52,661 bases of DNA from Actinomycetes bacterium (GTDB lineage: Bacteria > Actinomycetota > Actinomycetes > Propionibacteriales > Nocardioidaceae), in the NCBI GenBank assembly GCA_023417775.1, contig JAEZEJ010000017.1, positions 1-52,661 on the forward strand, given 5' to 3'. Below are positions 1 to 8,174 of the stretch, in pieces. The stretch's first letter is position 1, and each line of letters opens with the position of its first letter. The position numbers were made by a program, and so were the translations under genes. A model generated the notes under the pieces. It saw only the letters and a list, made by a program, of their open reading frames with translations, did not search any database and was not told where the DNA came from.

Positions 1-82
1 CCCCCCCCGGGGGGGGGCGGGGGGCGCGTCGTCGTCACCGCCCTGTGGATGACTCGGACGCGGATTGGCCGGGTGTGTGACG
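1..82. other. Left contig edge, GC homopolymer
   Basis: The window opens with eight C followed by nine G and then another G-rich run. This can fold on itself and is a typical place for an assembly to stop. No gene is visible before the CPBP protease. I read it as a contig boundary rather than a biological feature. Confidence 0.5.
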
Positions 83-1210
83 ATGCCGGACATGGGTACC
101 CGCTTCCACCGCCTCGCGCGCGAGTCCACCGACTTCGCTCACTGGAAGCTCCCCGTCGCGGCGCTGCTCGCCGTGTGCTTCTTCTTCGCCGCCTCGATGG
201 TGCTGGTGCTCGGTGCCCTCGTGGTGGTCGCGCTCGGCGGTGAGACGGGGGCGATCGAGGACTTCATCGACGCGACCGCGCGTTTCGATCTGCTCGATCC
301 GGGCATCTTCGTGTTCGCGATGCTGTCGATCATCGTCATGGTGCCCTCCGTCTGGGCAGGCACGGCGATCGTCTGGCATCGGCACGCCCGCTTCCTGCTG
401 TCGGTCGAAGGACGGCTGCGATGGGGATGGATGGCGCGCTGCTTCCTGCTCGCGGGGCTGGTGCTGGGGATCGCGATCGGCGGTGCCGTGGCCCTGGCTG
501 CCTCGTCCGGGACGGCGAGCTTCGAGTTCACCGATCGCTCGGTGCTGATGATCGTGCTCGTCGTGCTGCTCGTCCCGCTGCAGTCCGCGGCGGAGGAGTA
601 CGCCTTCCGCGGTTTCGGTCTGCAGCTGATCGGGTCGTGGGTGAAGTCGCCGATCCTGCCGCTGGCCGTGACCACGCTGGTGTTCGCGGCGGGTCACATC
701 TACGAGTTCTGGGGGCTGGTCGATGTCGCGGTCTTCGGGCTGGCGGCCGGTTGGCTGACCATCCGCACCGGGGGCCTGGAGGCGGCCATAGCGATCCATG
801 TCGTCAACAATGTGCTGCTCTTCGTGCTGGGCGCGGTGGGACTGGTGGATCCCACGGGCGAGGAGGGCGATCTCGGCCCCGTCGATGTACTGCCCACCGT
901 GATCGCGATGGCGGCGATGGTCGCCCTCGTGGAGTGGCAGTCGCGCCGCGTCGGGCTGGGCACCCGCCGCCCGCCGCAGGCGCCGCGTCCGACGCCGCCC
1001 CGCGCGCCGACGGGAGGGCCTCCGTTCCCGGGTCCGCCGATGGGAGGACCGCCGCCGGGGTGGGTCCCACCGCCGGGGTGGGTCCCACCTCCGGCGCGTC
1101 CGATCGTGCCGGTGCCGGGGCAGGCCCCGGACTATCCGGGCCAGCTCACTCCCGGCTGGCCGGTGCCACCGCGCCGGGGCGCGAGGACACCGGAGGTCAG
1201 GCCGTGGTGA
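83..1210 (+). CDS. CPBP family intramembrane glutamic protease
   Basis: Predicted membrane protein of about 375 aa with seven or eight hydrophobic segments. It carries the three CPBP (CAAX protease/Abi) motifs: EEYAFRG near residue 171, FAAGH near 205 and HVVNN near 239, which supply the catalytic Glu and His residues. After the last membrane segment comes a cytoplasmic tail rich in proline, with a tandem GWVPPP repeat that could bind a partner. The family acts as intramembrane endopeptidases; the substrate here is unknown. I chose ATG 83; an upstream in-frame TTG at 65 and GTG at 77 are alternatives because no clear ribosome site decides it. The 3' end overlaps the convergent rhodanese gene by 14 bp. 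Confidence 0.8.
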   Translation: MPDMGTRFHRLARESTDFAHWKLPVAALLAVCFFFAASMVLVLGALVVVALGGETGAIEDFIDATARFDLLDPGIFVFAMLSIIVMVPSVWAGTAIVWHRHARFLLSVEGRLRWGWMARCFLLAGLVLGIAIGGAVALAASSGTASFEFTDRSVLMIVLVVLLVPLQSAAEEYAFRGFGLQLIGSWVKSPILPLAVTTLVFAAGHIYEFWGLVDVAVFGLAAGWLTIRTGGLEAAIAIHVVNNVLLFVLGAVGLVDPTGEEGDLGPVDVLPTVIAMAAMVALVEWQSRRVGLGTRRPPQAPRPTPPRAPTGGPPFPGPPMGGPPPGWVPPPGWVPPPARPIVPVPGQAPDYPGQLTPGWPVPPRRGARTPEVRPW

Positions 1211-1517
1211 CGGAGCGTCCGGCGGCCTGCCAGGCCTCGATACCGCCTTCGAGGTTGACCACGTGATAGCCCTGCTGGACCAGCCACGCCGTGGCGCGGG
1301 CGGAGCGTCCGCCGAGGTGGCACATCACCACGGTCGGCGTCTGCGGGTCGAGATCGGCGATGCGGTCCGGAAGCGTGCCGAGGGGGATGTGGAGGGCCCC
1401 GGCGAGGTGCCCGGAGGCCCATTCCTCGGGCTCGCGCACATCGAGCACGAGGAGCCCATCGGGCAGCGGCTCGGGCAGTTCATCGACGGTCACCGAGGGG
1501 ACGGATGAGTCGTTCAT
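1197..1517 (-). CDS. Rhodanese-like sulfurtransferase domain protein
   Basis: A single-domain rhodanese of 106 aa, the length of GlpE-type enzymes. The LDVREPEEWASGH segment near residue 25 and the active-site loop VVMCHLGGRSARA (Cys near 70) are intact, so sulfur transfer to a thiol or cyanide acceptor is plausible. It has no signal peptide and is probably cytosolic. ATG 1517 gives the normal N-terminus. It is divergent from the anti-sigma-like gene and convergent with the CPBP protease gene. The in vivo acceptor cannot be read from the sequence. Confidence 0.85.
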   Translation of the reverse strand: MNDSSVPSVTVDELPEPLPDGLLVLDVREPEEWASGHLAGALHIPLGTLPDRIADLDPQTPTVVMCHLGGRSARATAWLVQQGYHVVNLEGGIEAWQAAGRSVTTA

Positions 1518-1647
1518 GGTTTCATTGTCTCGTACGACAAGGTGCACGGTGAACGAGCCGAAGGGTTTTCCCGGCGGCGTGGTGCGGCCCCCGCTCGAGT
1601 TGAGGGGTCGTGTCGTGTCGGCGAGGATGGAGCGACAGGAGGTGTCC

Positions 1648-2049
1648 ATGATCGAGACGTCAGCGTCGATCAGGTTGCCGTTCGAGTCGTCCACGCCGAG
1701 CCTGGCGCGTACGAAGCTCGCGGCTTTCCTGACCCGGCATGAGGTCGCGCCGGATGTCATCGACAGCGGCCTGATCGTGTTGAGCGAGATGATCGCCAAT
1801 GCGGTGTCGCACGGATCTCCCGACGAGGGCGGGTCGATGGAGATCACCTGGTCGATCAATGGCGAGCTGCTCGAACTCAGCGTCTTGGACGCCGGAAGCG
1901 GCGCCACGCTCAAGCCGGTCGACTTCGACGAGGACTCCCTGAGTGGCCGGGGCCTCTCGATCATCAATCGTGTCGCCGACCGCTGGTGGGTGGACATGTC
2001 CCAGGGCACGCGGGTGAGCGCCGAGTTGGCGATCAGCGACGCCCTCTGA
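1648..2049 (+). CDS. ATP-binding anti-sigma-like (HATPase_c_2) protein
   Basis: A small 133-aa GHKL-type ATPase of the RsbW/SpoIIAB class. It shows the N box (EMIANAVSHG, near residue 50), the DAGSG G1 box near 90 and the GRGLSIIN G2 region near 110. Proteins of this size usually act as serine kinases or anti-sigma factors in stress signalling. ATG 1648 is preceded by AGGAGG at about 6 nt, which decides against ATG 1627. No sigma factor or anti-anti-sigma partner is adjacent, so its target is unknown. It precedes the DUF5926 gene by 13 nt and is probably cotranscribed with it. Confidence 0.8.
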   Translation: MIETSASIRLPFESSTPSLARTKLAAFLTRHEVAPDVIDSGLIVLSEMIANAVSHGSPDEGGSMEITWSINGELLELSVLDAGSGATLKPVDFDEDSLSGRGLSIINRVADRWWVDMSQGTRVSAELAISDAL

Positions 2050-2062
2050 CCTCAGGAGTGTT

Positions 2063-2902
2063 GTGGGCCGGAAAACACGTCGCGTACGTCATCGTGCCGA
2101 GAAGATGCCGTATGCCGCTCGTCCCTTCGAAGGGCTGCCCAATGAGCGCGAGTGGGTGGCGCTCCGCAATTTCGTCGAGCGCGGCCGCGCGACCGCGACG
2201 CTGCGTGATGGCCGCCGGATCAGCATCGTCAGCCAGCTGATCGGTGGAGCCGCCGCATGTGTGAAGGAGGACGGCGAGATCCAGGTCGCCATCCAGGTGG
2301 CGCACGACTTCGGTGATCTGAGCCGCGATCTCGCCCACGCGATCGCGCTGGCCTCCGAGCGTGAACCGGGCTCACTGGTCTCGATGACCGACCCCGGGGT
2401 GGGGGAGCGGTTGCAGGACATCGTCGATCCCGACAGCGATTTCGAGATCGAGCTGCTGGAGAACTTCGACTTCTGGCGTCCCAAGGATGCCGAGGAGATC
2501 GACATGGGGCTGGACACCACCATCCTCGAGGCCAATACGCTCTCGCACGAGAGCTGGCGGATCCGCCCCCACGGGTACATCACGCAGTACACGTCCTTCG
2601 AGTCGTATCTGCGGTGGTTCGTCCTGGAGGACGAGAACGCGGTGCTCACGGCACTCGCCCGTCTGCACCTGGCGTCGACCGATCGTGTCGGCGGCCGCCA
2701 TCTGCTGGGCACCTTCAAGGCCGACGGCATCCCGGTGCTGGTCTGGGAGGTGAGTCGCTTCGATGATCACGAGAAGCTCGCCCAGCACGTGTCGAATGTC
2801 GAGGAGGCGCTGAACGAGGCGCTGGCCCTCGATGAGGAGCTCACCCAGGCGGAGCGGTCGGCGCGGCAGAGCCTGCTGTCGCGCCAGGTGGTCGTGCGCT
2901 GA
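2063..2902 (+). CDS. DUF5926-type conserved actinobacterial protein
   Basis: A soluble 279-aa protein resembling the DUF5926 family found across actinobacteria, with no known reaction. It has a basic N-terminus (MGRKTRRVRHRAEK) and an acidic, helix-rich body. A conserved-looking segment FESYLRWFVLEDENAVLTAL lies near residue 180. I see no membrane segment or catalytic motif. GTG 2063 has CAGGAG 5 nt upstream. The last 62 bp overlap the convergent arginine deiminase gene, because that enzyme's tail is unusually long. The family assignment is from recognition of the sequence, not a search. Confidence 0.65.
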   Translation: MGRKTRRVRHRAEKMPYAARPFEGLPNEREWVALRNFVERGRATATLRDGRRISIVSQLIGGAAACVKEDGEIQVAIQVAHDFGDLSRDLAHAIALASEREPGSLVSMTDPGVGERLQDIVDPDSDFEIELLENFDFWRPKDAEEIDMGLDTTILEANTLSHESWRIRPHGYITQYTSFESYLRWFVLEDENAVLTALARLHLASTDRVGGRHLLGTFKADGIPVLVWEVSRFDDHEKLAQHVSNVEEALNEALALDEELTQAERSARQSLLSRQVVVR

Positions 2903-4082
2903 CCCGGTCGACCGGGCAGGACATGCACCTCGGGCCCCCGCGGCCCGAGCCCAGCTCGGAGCCGGGGATCGCGATGACGTCGATTCCGGCCTCGCGGAGT
3001 CGATCATTGGTCTGCTCATTGCGTTCGTAGGCGACGGTCACCCGAGGCGCGAGGGCCAGCGTGTTGTTGCCGTCGTCCCACTGCTCGCGCTCGGCGGTGA
3101 CCGGATCGAGGCCGGTGTCGATGCGCCGGAGCTCGTCGATGGCCATCGCGTCGGCGGCCGCGTCGAAGAAGGGCCGGGCGGATGCCACCTGGAGCTCGTC
3201 GTCGCGCCAGGTGATCGCGTGCGCCTGCAACCGCGTGGCCATCGTCGGATAGACGACCACGGTGTCGACGTCGACCATGGTGACGATGGTGTCCAGATGC
3301 ATCGTGGCGCGTTCCTGAGTGATCGGGACGGCGAGCACGGTGTGCGCGAGCCCGGAGGAGAGCACCTGCTCGGCGAAGCGTTCGCAGCCGGCGGGGGTGG
3401 TGCGTTCGCCCACGCCGACGGCCAGCACGCCGGGAGCCAGGAGCAGCACGTCCCCGCCTTCGAGATGCTCGCGATGTGCTCCGTGGAGGGTCGGGGTGCC
3501 GGCGAAGCGCGGGTGGAAGCGGTAGATCGAGCTGGTCAGCTGCGTCTCGCGGTCGCGGGCGGGCATCGCCAGGCTGGTGACCGCGACGTGGCCGGGGAGC
3601 CAGAACGAGGAGTCGCGGGTGAAGAGCAGGTTCGGTAGGGGGTCGATCAGGAAGTCCTCGTGGGCGAGCAGGCTCGTGACGATCGTGGAGGTGCCGGTGA
3701 GCTCGTCATTGCGCAGGCCCGCGGTCAGCAGCGTCGCGAGTGCCTCGGGGTCGAGGTCGGCCAGGGCGTCACGCAGGTAGCGTCGCAGTTCCGGGCCGAG
3801 GCGGGGCGAGCCGACGGTCTCGTCGATGAGGTGATCGCGGGCCGCCGGGTCGTGCAGGGTCTCGGTGAGCAGCGACACGAGGTAGAGCACCTCGACGCCG
3901 TGGCTGCGCAGCGCATCGGTGAAGATGTCGTGCTCGTCCTGGGCGCGCGAGACCCAGGGGATCGCATCGAAGAGCAGCTGATCGTTGTTGCGGGGCGTGA
4001 GGCGCGCCAGTTCCGGACCGGGTCGATGGACCAGGACGGTGCGCAGTGCGCCGGTCTCGCTGTCGGTGCCCTGGAACGTCAT
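2841..4082 (-). CDS. arcA: Arginine deiminase
   Basis: 413 aa with the arginine deiminase hallmarks: LFTRDSSFW (substrate loop, near residue 150), HLEGGDVL near 210, the catalytic-site segment MHLDTIVTMVD near 265, and the nucleophile Cys in GPRCMSCPV near 390. It should convert arginine to citrulline and ammonia. No arcB, arcC or arginine/ornithine antiporter is next to it, so it is a solitary gene here rather than an ADI operon. The protein runs about 20 residues past the usual PV end in a low-complexity Ala/Pro/Gly tail, and this tail overlaps the DUF5926 gene on the other strand. Confidence 0.93.
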   Translation of the reverse strand: MTFQGTDSETGALRTVLVHRPGPELARLTPRNNDQLLFDAIPWVSRAQDEHDIFTDALRSHGVEVLYLVSLLTETLHDPAARDHLIDETVGSPRLGPELRRYLRDALADLDPEALATLLTAGLRNDELTGTSTIVTSLLAHEDFLIDPLPNLLFTRDSSFWLPGHVAVTSLAMPARDRETQLTSSIYRFHPRFAGTPTLHGAHREHLEGGDVLLLAPGVLAVGVGERTTPAGCERFAEQVLSSGLAHTVLAVPITQERATMHLDTIVTMVDVDTVVVYPTMATRLQAHAITWRDDELQVASARPFFDAAADAMAIDELRRIDTGLDPVTAEREQWDDGNNTLALAPRVTVAYERNEQTNDRLREAGIDVIAIPGSELGSGRGGPRCMSCPVDRVSARPPGATAGSAAPTAPPG

Positions 4083-4137
4083 GTCGGCAATCTACGAGCC
4101 CGGATGAGTGGGCGCCAGCATCATCGGGGCAACGGGA

Positions 4138-4617
4138 TCAGGCGGTCCGGGCGCCGACGGCGAGCAGGGCGTCCTTGACGACGGCGCCGATCTGGCGCTG
4201 ATCGCGGACCTCGCCCTGGGCCATCGAGCGGAGAGCCCCCTGGTAGGAGCCGTCGACGGTCACCGGACGACCGAGCCACAGCAGCCGGGCGAGCTCGATC
4301 GCCTCATTGTCGGGATGCTGCGATGCGGTTTCCTGGGCCTCGCGGATCTCCGCCTCCTGCTCGGCGGAGAGATCCCCGGCGGAGTTGGAGCCGAGGGCGG
4401 CGACGATGCACTTGCCCTGGGGCCAGAGCAGCGTCAGCGCCCCGCTGATCTTGCTCGGCTTGACCTGCACCTGCGCGGCGGGAGCGTCGAGCAGCACCTC
4501 CGCTGCGGAGGCCACGTGGATCCTCTCGGGGGAGATCGTCACCACCACGGGGGTGCTCTTCGAGGTCATCATGCGGGCGAAGTGGTACATCCCGATCTTC
4601 ATCGCTGCTACGGTCAT
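4138..4617 (-). CDS. Hypothetical protein, 159 aa
   Basis: I do not recognise this family. It is a soluble protein with no signal peptide. The first half alternates short beta-like stretches (VVVTISPERIHV, VQVKPSKISGALTLLW); the second half is helical and charged. ATG 4617 has GAGGGAGG 6 nt upstream, a strong ribosome site, and a TAGGTT box on the minus strand near 4697-4702 could be its promoter -10. It stands alone between arcA and the divergent HAD enzyme. The good ribosome site and normal codon use make it a real gene. Confidence 0.65.
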   Translation of the reverse strand: MTVAAMKIGMYHFARMMTSKSTPVVVTISPERIHVASAAEVLLDAPAAQVQVKPSKISGALTLLWPQGKCIVAALGSNSAGDLSAEQEAEIREAQETASQHPDNEAIELARLLWLGRPVTVDGSYQGALRSMAQGEVRDQRQIGAVVKDALLAVGARTA

Positions 4618-4762
4618 CGGTTGCCTCCCTCGGGATCGTCCCCGTGTCTTGCGTCCCCATCGGCGGCTGACGCGTCGCGACAGGGCCCTTCATCGCGAAC
4701 CTAACAGAGACGGGTGTCCCGAATGCTTCGCCGACGTTCAGGAACGTGGTTCGACTCACCGT

Positions 4763-4798
4763 GCCCGGGCTTTCGCCCGGGCGCTCTGGCCGTAGGCT
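4763..4798 (+). promoter_or_regulatory. Promoter with 8-bp palindromic hairpin before the HAD gene
   Basis: A perfect inverted repeat GCCCGGGC-tttc-GCCCGGGC (4763-4782) ends 10 nt before a TAGGCT -10 box (4793-4798). The GTG start of the HAD gene follows only 7 nt after the box, so its transcript should be leaderless. The palindrome overlaps the expected -35 region and could be a regulator site. A hairpin acting in RNA is the alternative. Confidence 0.45.
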
Positions 4799-4805
4799 TG
4801 GTGGG

Positions 4806-5516
4806 GTGAATTGGAGCGACTACGACGCCGCGCTGTTCGACCTCGACGGTGTCATCACGCCCACGGCCGTGGTGCACATGCGCGCGTGGAGCGCGATGTT
4901 CAACGACTTCCTCGCCGAACTCCCCGACCAGCGGCCGTACACCGACGACGACTACTACCGCTATGTCGACGGCAAGCCGCGTTTCGAGGGCGTCGCGTCC
5001 TTCCTGGAGTCGCGGGGTATCGACCTGCCCACCGGTGATCCTGCCGACGATCCCGCTCAGCGGACGGTCTGCGGCCTGGGCAATCGCAAGAACGAGGCCT
5101 TCTCCGAGGTGCTGGCCGCCGAGGGCGTGGAAGCCTATCCGGGCTCGCGTCGCCTCGTCGAGCTGCTCGCCGGCCAGGGCGTCAAACTCGCCGTGGTGTC
5201 CAGCTCGCGCAATGCTCCCACGGTCCTGCGCGCGGCCGGGATGATCGACTACTTCCCGATCATCGTCGACGGCCGCGTGGCGGAGGAGGAGCAGCTGGCC
5301 GGCAAGCCCCAGCCGGACACCTTCCTCGACGCCGCCGCCAAGCTCGGCGTCGCCAAGGAGCGTGCGGTCGTGCTGGAGGATGCGGTGTCCGGGGTGCAGG
5401 CCGGCCGCGCGGGTGCCTTCGGTCTCGTCGTCGGCGTCGATCGCGGTGCCGGTCGCGACACCCTGCTGGAGAACGGCGCCGATATCGTCGTCACCGACTT
5501 GGAGGAGCTGGCATGA
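4806..5516 (+). CDS. HAD hydrolase, beta-phosphoglucomutase-like
   Basis: 236 aa HAD-superfamily protein. Motif I is FDLDGVI (near residue 11) with the two Asp of the phosphoglucomutase/phosphatase group; motif II is VVSSS near 137; motif III Lys is in AGKPQPD near 170; motif IV is VLEDAVSG near 190. The FDLDGV and EDAxSG signatures fit beta-phosphoglucomutase-type enzymes. The next gene is a GH65 phosphorylase, which releases beta-glucose 1-phosphate; together they would convert a disaccharide to glucose 6-phosphate (pathway inferred from the pair). GTG 4806 is chosen because it follows a -10 box at leaderless spacing and keeps the HAD motif at the usual distance from the N-terminus. Confidence 0.85.
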   Translation: MNWSDYDAALFDLDGVITPTAVVHMRAWSAMFNDFLAELPDQRPYTDDDYYRYVDGKPRFEGVASFLESRGIDLPTGDPADDPAQRTVCGLGNRKNEAFSEVLAAEGVEAYPGSRRLVELLAGQGVKLAVVSSSRNAPTVLRAAGMIDYFPIIVDGRVAEEEQLAGKPQPDTFLDAAAKLGVAKERAVVLEDAVSGVQAGRAGAFGLVVGVDRGAGRDTLLENGADIVVTDLEELA

Positions 5517-5522
5517 CCTCGC

Positions 5523-5600
5523 CCTGTACCGAGATGTGCTCCCAGTTCGTCAACGGAACCGGGTCTCGATCAACGAATAGACAGCAAATCTCGGTACAGG
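5523..5600. repeat. 18-bp inverted repeat between the HAD and GH65 genes
   Basis: The arms CCTGTACCGAGATGTGCT (5523-5540) and AGCAAATCTCGGTACAGG (5583-5600) are complementary except for one base, around a 42-nt spacer with its own short TTCGT/ACGAA pair. The right arm ends just before the GH65 ribosome site. It may be an operator pair for a sugar regulator, or an RNA stem that controls GH65 translation. It lies in the only non-coding gap of this two-gene cluster. Confidence 0.75.
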
Positions 5601-5616
5601 CCGGGGAGGAGCCGGC

Positions 5617-8121
5617 ATGAGCTCGCACGAGGCGCCGCGCGTCCACGATTTCCTCGACCGCGGCCGGTTCCCGCTCGACGAGTGGCGGCTGGTCGAGGAC
5701 CATCCGCATCACGAGGACCTCGGCGTGACCGAGACCCTCTTCGCCGTCGGCAACGGCTACCTGGGCATGCGCGGCAATGTCATCGAGGGTCGCGACTCGC
5801 ACACCCACGGCACCTTCATCAACGGCTTCCACGAGACCTGGCCGATCCAGCACGCCGAGGAGGCGTACGGCTTCGCCCGCGTCGGCCAGACGATCGTCAA
5901 TGGCCCCGATGCCAAGATCATGCGCCTGTACGTCGACGACGAGCCGTTGCTGCTCACCATCGCCGACCTCATCGAGTACGAGCGCTCCCTGGACTTCCGC
6001 TCCGGGGTGCTGGAGCGCGACATCATCTGGCGCACTCCCAGCGGCAAGCGCGTCCGGGTCTCCACCAAGCGCATGGTGTCCTTCACGCAGCGCCACCTCG
6101 CGGTCATGACCTTCGAGGTCGAGATGCTCGACAGCGCCGCGCCGATCGCCATCTCCTCGCAGATCCTCAACCGCCAGGACGGTGAGGACGAGTATCACGT
6201 GCGCTCGAAGGCGATGGGCGAAGGCCATGACCCGCGCAAGTCCGACACCTTCAGCCGCCGCGTCCTCGAGCCGATGTACAGCTGGGGCAGCGCGGCCGAC
6301 GGCCGGGTGGTGCTCGGCTACCGCGCCGTGGACAGCGGCATGACCCTCGCGGTGGCGGCCGATCATCTCTTCGAGACCGACAACGAGTGGGAGCAGTCGG
6401 TCCAGGTCGATGACGACCTCGCCAAGATCACCTACAAGGTCAACGCGCAGCCGGGCCGCCCCATCAAGCTGGTCAAGCTCGCGGCCTATCACACCTCGCG
6501 GGGTGTGCCGCCGCGCGAGCTCGTCGACCGCTGCCGCCGCACCCTCGACCGTGCGAAGGACGAGGGCGTGCAGAAGCAGTTCGACGACCAGCGCGCCTGG
6601 CTCGACGCGTTCTGGGAGCGCTCCGATGTGACCGTCTCCGGCCAGCCCGCGATCCAGCAGGCCGTGCGCTGGAATCTCTTCCAGATCGCGCAGGCCTCGG
6701 CCCGCGCGGAGGGCCAGGGCGTGCCCGCCAAGGGCGTCACCGGCTCGGGGTACAGCGGCCACTACTTCTGGGACACCGAGGTCTACGTCCTCCCCTTCCT
6801 GACGTACACCTCGCCGACGTGGGCCCGCAATGCGCTGCGCTTCCGCTATTCGCTGCTCGACGCCGCCCGCAGCAGGGCCACCGAGATGGCCCAGCGCGGG
6901 GCGCTCTTCCCGTGGCGCACCATCAACGGCGAGGAGGCCTCTGCCTACTACGCCGCCGGCACCGCGCAGTACCACATCGATGCCGATGTGGCCTATGCCC
7001 TGACCCAGTACCTCGCGGCGACGGGGGACACCGAGTTCCTCACCCGCGAGGCGATCGACGTGCTCGTCGAGACCGCGCGGATGTGGGCCGATCTCGGCTT
7101 CTGGCGTGACGAGCAGGACGGCGCCTTCCACATCCACGGTGTGACCGGACCCGATGAGTACACGACCGTCGTCAACGACAATCTCTTCACCAATGTCATG
7201 GCCCGGTTCAATCTCCAGGCCGCGGCGCGTGCGGTGCGCGAGCTGGCCGAGCGCGATGGCGCGACCTACGACCGGCTCGTCTCGCGACTGTCCCTCGTGG
7301 AGACGGAGGTGGAGGACTGGGAACGCGCCGCCCGCGACATGGCGATCCCCTTCGACGAGCACCTCGGCATCCATCCGCAGGACCAGCACTTCCTGGAGCG
7401 GGAGGTCTGGGACCTCGACCACACGGGCCTCGACAAGCGCCCGTTGCTGTTGAACTACCACCCGCTGGTCATCTACCGCTTCCAGGTGATCAAGCAGGCC
7501 GATGTCGTGCTGGCGCTGTTCCTGCAGGGCGATCACTTCAGCGACGAGCAGAAGCGCGCCAACTTCGAGTACTACGACCCGATCACGACCGGTGATTCCA
7601 CGCTGTCGGGGGTCGTGCAGTCGATCATGGCCGCCGAGGTCGGGTACCACGATCTGGCGCTGCGCTACTTCCTCGGGGCGCTCTTCGTCGATCTCGCCGA
7701 TCGTCACCACAATGCGAGCGACGGGGTCCACGTCGCCTCGACCGGTGGCGTCTGGAGCTGTCTGACCTCGGGATTCGGCGGTTTCCGCGATCACAACGGC
7801 ACCTTCACGCTCGACCCGCGGCTGCCTGACGGCTGGGATGAGCTGGCCTTCCGCGTCACCCTGCACGGCGCTCGGGTCCGCATCACGGTGCGGCCCGACG
7901 AGGTAGAGCTGCTGGTCGAGGACCAGCAGCCCGATGCCGATGGCCGGCTGGTGACGCCCACCGTCGTGGTGCGCGGCAAGGAGGTCACGGTGCCCGATGA
8001 CGAGCCGATCGTCATCGCCCTCGACGGCCAGGGTCCGCGACTGGAGGGCTCCCCGCCGCCGGTCGCCGGCCGGCGGCGCGCCGACGGCACCATCATCTCC
8101 GCCATCGTCCCCGGCGCCTGA
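5617..8121 (+). CDS. GH65 family disaccharide phosphorylase
   Basis: 834 aa, the normal length for GH65 kojibiose/maltose/trehalose phosphorylases. Order: N-terminal beta-sandwich (about 1-270), linker, (alpha/alpha)6 barrel (about 330-720) and C-terminal beta-sheet domain. The general acid is Glu 514 in GVTGPDEYT. GHYFWDTEVYVLPFL near 385 and FPWRTINGEEAS near 430 are barrel loops that face the substrate. The reaction should be reversible phosphorolysis of an alpha-glucoside to beta-glucose 1-phosphate. Which disaccharide is used cannot be read here. ATG 5617 follows GGGGAGGAG. The preceding HAD gene is the expected phosphoglucomutase partner. Confidence 0.92.
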   Translation: MSSHEAPRVHDFLDRGRFPLDEWRLVEDHPHHEDLGVTETLFAVGNGYLGMRGNVIEGRDSHTHGTFINGFHETWPIQHAEEAYGFARVGQTIVNGPDAKIMRLYVDDEPLLLTIADLIEYERSLDFRSGVLERDIIWRTPSGKRVRVSTKRMVSFTQRHLAVMTFEVEMLDSAAPIAISSQILNRQDGEDEYHVRSKAMGEGHDPRKSDTFSRRVLEPMYSWGSAADGRVVLGYRAVDSGMTLAVAADHLFETDNEWEQSVQVDDDLAKITYKVNAQPGRPIKLVKLAAYHTSRGVPPRELVDRCRRTLDRAKDEGVQKQFDDQRAWLDAFWERSDVTVSGQPAIQQAVRWNLFQIAQASARAEGQGVPAKGVTGSGYSGHYFWDTEVYVLPFLTYTSPTWARNALRFRYSLLDAARSRATEMAQRGALFPWRTINGEEASAYYAAGTAQYHIDADVAYALTQYLAATGDTEFLTREAIDVLVETARMWADLGFWRDEQDGAFHIHGVTGPDEYTTVVNDNLFTNVMARFNLQAAARAVRELAERDGATYDRLVSRLSLVETEVEDWERAARDMAIPFDEHLGIHPQDQHFLEREVWDLDHTGLDKRPLLLNYHPLVIYRFQVIKQADVVLALFLQGDHFSDEQKRANFEYYDPITTGDSTLSGVVQSIMAAEVGYHDLALRYFLGALFVDLADRHHNASDGVHVASTGGVWSCLTSGFGGFRDHNGTFTLDPRLPDGWDELAFRVTLHGARVRITVRPDEVELLVEDQQPDADGRLVTPTVVVRGKEVTVPDDEPIVIALDGQGPRLEGSPPPVAGRRRADGTIISAIVPGA

Positions 8122-8141
8122 ACCCCGACCCGGCTCTCCCG

Positions 8142-8174
8142 TAGGCTCGTCGGAACGACGACGAGGGGAGTGCC
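8142..8174 (+). promoter_or_regulatory. TAGGCT promoter of the YihY/BrkB gene
   Basis: A TAGGCT -10 box (8142-8147) is followed about 20 nt later by GAGGGGAG and the GTG start at 8175. No good -35 is visible. Unlike the serS promoter, this one leaves room for a ribosome site. Confidence 0.4.

Noticed and set aside
5491..7866. 791-aa open frame on the minus strand across the GH65 gene
   Set aside because: It is a mirror of GH65 codons in high-GC DNA: low-complexity Arg/Val/Glu sequence, no motif, no ribosome site, while GH65 on the plus strand is complete.
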